Assembly: GCF_030209575.1 (NCBI RefSeq)
Contig: NZ_JARVRS010000001.1
Coordinates: forward strand, 2,604,001-2,668,000
Reading direction: 5' to 3'
Length of the DNA: 64,000 nucleotides
Origin: Leifsonia sp. fls2-241-R2A-40a
Lineage (GTDB): Bacteria > Actinomycetota > Actinomycetes > Actinomycetales > Microbacteriaceae
This document shows, piece by piece, positions 61,446 to 64,000 of the stretch. The stretch's first letter is position 1. Every line of letters begins with the position of its first letter. A program made the position numbers and the translations under genes. The notes under the pieces are model-generated. The model worked only from the letters and a program-made list of their open reading frames with translations, was not told the origin of the DNA and made no database searches.

Positions 61446-61487
61446 CACAGGAAAGCGCCCCGGATCGGAGGATCCGGGGCGCTTCAG
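61446..61487. repeat. Degenerate second palindrome of the same family
   Basis: ACACAGGAAAGCG then inner arms AAGCGCCCCGGATC (61453-61466) and its complement (61471-61484). The left outer sequence is family-like but is not mirrored on the right, so it looks like a partial copy. Confidence 0.65.
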
Positions 61488-61503
61488 GCGGGCCGAGGGC
61501 GGC

Positions 61504-62910
61504 TCAGCCGGGGTGGGTCATCGAGAGGACGTCGAGGGCCGAGTCCAGCTGCTCGAGCGTGACCTCGCCGCGGTCGACGAAGCCGAGGTCGATGACGGCC
61601 TCGCGCACGGTCATGCCCTTGGCGACGGCGTGCTTGGCGACCTTGGCGGCCGCCTCATAGCCGATGACACGGTTGAGCGGCGTCACGATCGACGGGCTCG
61701 ACTCGGCGAACGCACGGGCTCGCTCGAGGTTGGCCTCGAGTCCGCGGATGGTCTTGTCGGCGAGCACCCTGCTGGACTGCGTGAGCAGACGGATCGACTC
61801 CAGCAGGGCGGTTCCCATGACCGGGATGGCCACGTTCAGCTCGAACAGGCCCGAGGCGCCGCTCCAGGCGATCGTCGCGTCGTTCCCGATCACGCGGGCG
61901 GCGACCATGAGGACCGCCTCCGGGATGACCGGGTTGACCTTGCCGGGCATGATCGACGAACCGGGCTGCAGGTCCGGGATGTGGAGCTCGCCCAGTCCGG
62001 TGTTCGGGCCGGAGCCCATCCAGCGCAGGTCGTTCGAGATCTTCGTCAGCGACACCGCGATCGTGCGCAGCGCGCCCGACGCCTCGACCAGCGCGTCGCG
62101 GTTGGCCTGCGCCTCGAAGTGGTTGCGGGCCTCCGTGATCGGCAGCTCCGTCTCGGCGGTCAGCAGCTCGATGACGAGCTGCGGGAAGCCGAGCGGGGTG
62201 TTGATGCCGGTCCCGACGGCGGTTCCGCCGAGGGGGACCTCCGCAACGCGGGGGAGCGCGGCGCGGATGCGCTCGATGCCGTACCGGATCTGCGCGGCGT
62301 AGCCGCCGAACTCCTGGCCGAGCGTGACGGGCGTGGCATCCATGAGGTGCGTGCGACCGCTCTTGACGGCCTCCGCCCACAGCTCCGCCTTCTCCTCCAG
62401 CGCGACCGCGAGGTGGTCGAGCGCGGGGATGAGCTCGTCGGTCAGCGCACCGGTGACGGCGATGTGCACCGAGGTCGGGAAGACGTCGTTCGACGACTGG
62501 GACGCGTTGACGTGGTCGTTCGGGTGCACCGGACGGCCGAGGCGCTCGGAGGCGAGGGTCGCCAGCACCTCGTTCATGTTCATGTTCGACGACGTGCCGG
62601 AACCGGTCTGGTACACGTCGATCGGGAACTCGGCATCGTGCGCGCCGGCGGCGACCTCGTCCGCGGCGGAGGCGATGGCCTCCGCGACGTCCTGGTCGAG
62701 CACGCCGAGGCGGGCGTTCGCCAGTGCTGCCGACTTCTTGATGCGCGCCAGTGCGGCGATCTGGGCCGGCTCGAGCACCGAGCCCGAGATGGGGAAGTTC
62801 TCGACCGCGCGCTGCGTCTGCGCGCTGTACAGGGCGTACTTGGGGACGCGCACCTCGCCCATCGTGTCGTGCTCGATGCGGTATTCGGCGTCCGCCTGGG
62901 TGTCCACCAC
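61504..62910 (-). CDS. fumC: Fumarate hydratase, class II
   Basis: 468 residues of the fumarase/aspartase superfamily. It has [54 protein letters not shown] and the signature [15 protein letters not shown] with the catalytic loop Ser. It converts fumarate to malate in the TCA cycle and acts in the cytoplasm as a tetramer. GTG at 62910 follows GAAAGGAAA. It is last in a group with the carbonic anhydrase and DUF4245 genes. Confidence 0.94.
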   Translation of the reverse strand: MVDTQADAEYRIEHDTMGEVRVPKYALYSAQTQRAVENFPISGSVLEPAQIAALARIKKSAALANARLGVLDQDVAEAIASAADEVAAGAHDAEFPIDVYQTGSGTSSNMNMNEVLATLASERLGRPVHPNDHVNASQSSNDVFPTSVHIAVTGALTDELIPALDHLAVALEEKAELWAEAVKSGRTHLMDATPVTLGQEFGGYAAQIRYGIERIRAALPRVAEVPLGGTAVGTGINTPLGFPQLVIELLTAETELPITEARNHFEAQANRDALVEASGALRTIAVSLTKISNDLRWMGSGPNTGLGELHIPDLQPGSSIMPGKVNPVIPEAVLMVAARVIGNDATIAWSGASGLFELNVAIPVMGTALLESIRLLTQSSRVLADKTIRGLEANLERARAFAESSPSIVTPLNRVIGYEAAAKVAKHAVAKGMTVREAVIDLGFVDRGEVTLEQLDSALDVLSMTHPG

Positions 62911-62945
62911 GGTGTGTATTTCCTTTCTGTTGGCGGGAGCTGGTG

Positions 62946-63578
62946 TCAGTCGCGCAAGCCGACGACGACGTCGGGGACGACCCGGCCCTCCGCGAGCCGG
63001 TAGTTGGCGCCGACGATCGCGAGGGTGTTCTCGGCGACCGCGGAAGAGATGATCTCGGACTGCGCGAGCAGCTCCGACACCGTATCGCGCAGATGCTCGC
63101 GACCGACCTCGGACGCGTCGACCGCGTCCGGGTCGACCGCTCCCTCTCCGGCGACGCGGTGCACAGCCGGGACGATCGGAGCGATCAGGTTGGCGATGTG
63201 CGGCGGCAGGGGATCGGCGTCCGCAGCCTGGGAGGCGATGGCCGACGCGACGGCGCCGCAGCTGTCGTGCCCGAGCACGAGGATGAGCGGGACGTTGAGC
63301 ACCGCGACCGCGTACTCCAGCGACCCGATTACCGAGTCGGAGACGACCTGACCCGCGTTGCGGACGACGAACGCGTCGCCCAGGCCCATGTCGAAGATGA
63401 TCTCGGCCGCGAGCCGCGAGTCGGCGCAGCCGAAGATCGCGGCGACCGGCTCCTGGCCGCCGGCGACGGTCTCGCGGCGGGTCACATCCTGATGCGGATG
63501 CTGCGGCTCGCCCGCGACGAAGCGCGCGTTGCCGTCGAGCATGGCGGTCCAGATCTTTCCTGGGCGAGTGGTGGGCAC
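62946..63578 (-). CDS. Beta-class carbonic anhydrase
   Basis: 210 residues. Zinc ligands Cys51 (with Asp53 and Arg55 in [11 protein letters not shown]), His104 and Cys107 (in LGHDSCGAV) give the complete beta-class site. It interconverts CO2 and bicarbonate. The GTG start shares one base with the stop of the DUF4245 gene, so the two are translationally linked. The fumC start is 36 bases further along. Confidence 0.93.
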   Translation of the reverse strand: MPTTRPGKIWTAMLDGNARFVAGEPQHPHQDVTRRETVAGGQEPVAAIFGCADSRLAAEIIFDMGLGDAFVVRNAGQVVSDSVIGSLEYAVAVLNVPLILVLGHDSCGAVASAIASQAADADPLPPHIANLIAPIVPAVHRVAGEGAVDPDAVDASEVGREHLRDTVSELLAQSEIISSAVAENTLAIVGANYRLAEGRVVPDVVVGLRD

Positions 63579-64000
63579 TACTGTCCTCCTCCGAGTGAGC
63601 GGATCTGGGGGGCGAGCGACGACGCGACGGTGCGGAACTCGGCGTCGACGGCGGTGCCGAACACCACGATCGTGCTGTCGCCCGCCGTGGTGACCAGGGC
63701 GTAGTCGACGTTGCCGTTGCTGCCCGAACCGGCGGCGCGGTTGTCGTACACATCCCAGGTGACGCCGTCGATCTCACGGGTGTCCTTGATGCGGGACTTG
63801 GCCACCTGGTCGGACACCCAGCTGTCGTTGGCGCCGAACCCCTGCGTGATGCCGATGAACTGCTGCTTCGGCGTGATCAGGCCGATGTACCAGGAGTCGA
63901 CCTTGTCCGCCGTCTTGGTCCGCAGCTCCGCGTTGTTCGACGTCCAGCCCGACGGCAGCTTCGGGACCAGGAAGGCGTCCGGCTCGCTGCCCTTCGCCTG
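63578..64000 (-). CDS. DUF4245 family protein (5' partial at window edge)
   Basis: The frame stays open to the last base of the window, so the N-terminus lies beyond it. About 140 residues are visible: [40 protein letters not shown], then [12 protein letters not shown] and [19 protein letters not shown]. This is DUF4245, an actinobacterial membrane-anchored family often next to glpX and fum genes. Function unknown. The upstream gene is expected to be glpX. Confidence 0.88.
   Translation of the reverse strand, partial: QAKGSEPDAFLVPKLPSGWTSNNAELRTKTADKVDSWYIGLITPKQQFIGITQGFGANDSWVSDQVAKSRIKDTREIDGVTWDVYDNRAAGSGSNGNVDYALVTTAGDSTIVVFGTAVDAEFRTVASSLAPQIRSLGGGQ

Overview
The window is chromosomal DNA of a high-GC Gram-positive actinobacterium, most likely a member of the Microbacteriaceae (Leifsonia-like). 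The evidence is the very high GC content, many GTG starts, actinobacterial families (DUF501, DUF4307, DUF4245, PIN-PhoH fusion, a mycosin-like subtilase, a CDP-glycerol polymerase fused to a GT4 domain), a near-perfect DtxR/IdeR iron box, and many genes whose -10 hexamer sits only 6-8 bases before the start codon, as expected for leaderless transcripts. No phage, insertion sequence, CRISPR array, rRNA or plasmid function was seen. This is mostly core chromosome with a few accessory patches.

Layout. 1-4.4 kb: the end of an AidB-like acyl-CoA dehydrogenase faces a MarR gene followed by a two-domain wall-polymer transferase. 4.4-7 kb: tRNA-Gln, glmU and prs, closed by a strong hairpin. 7-9.5 kb: a UGT-like glycosyltransferase divergent from a TetR gene. 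9.5-13 kb: 6-phosphogluconate dehydrogenase and gluconokinase flank two gene remnants (a mannonate-dehydratase tail and a probable uronate-isomerase tail), then a SRPBCC-MarR pair. 13-21 kb: rplY-pth, an alpha/beta hydrolase, mfd, nhaA and mazG. 21-25.3 kb: a four-gene iron-siderophore ABC importer under the iron box. 25.7-33 kb: hisS, eno, a FtsB-like divisome protein, DUF501, a subtilase, a type II NADH dehydrogenase, and a tRNA with a UAA anticodon but no long variable arm.

33-45 kb: a 35-residue membrane microprotein missed by length filters, small enzymes, a large Ig-like/polytopic membrane protein, a tightly overlapping TetR-MFS-PLP enzyme-flavin oxidase operon, htpX-lemA, and a TetR plus ABC-2 exporter. 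45-54 kb: a YcaQ-like gene, a complete ABC importer of unassigned substrate, an unrecognised 199-residue protein, an AI-2E family permease and threonine dehydratase. 54-64 kb: greA, DUF4307, a short in-frame remnant that looks like the tail of mca, LysE with a divergent Lrp regulator, TrhA, uppS, an aminotransferase-V fold protein, PIN-PhoH behind a strongly structured leader, and fumC-carbonic anhydrase-DUF4245.

The gene sets are coherent. Gluconate phosphorylation feeds 6-phosphogluconate dehydrogenase, with signs that a linked hexuronate pathway was deleted. Iron uptake is under iron control. Wall-polymer and isoprenoid carrier genes (glmU, the transferase, uppS) serve envelope synthesis. 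The strongest non-genic signal is a family of long palindromes with a constant outer arm and a variable inner arm, found at gene ends and probably acting as bidirectional terminators. I found no clear new defence or mobile system. The best leads are the class-I UAA tRNA, the PhoH leader, the mca and hexuronate deletion scars, and the MFS-PLP-flavin oxidase operon.
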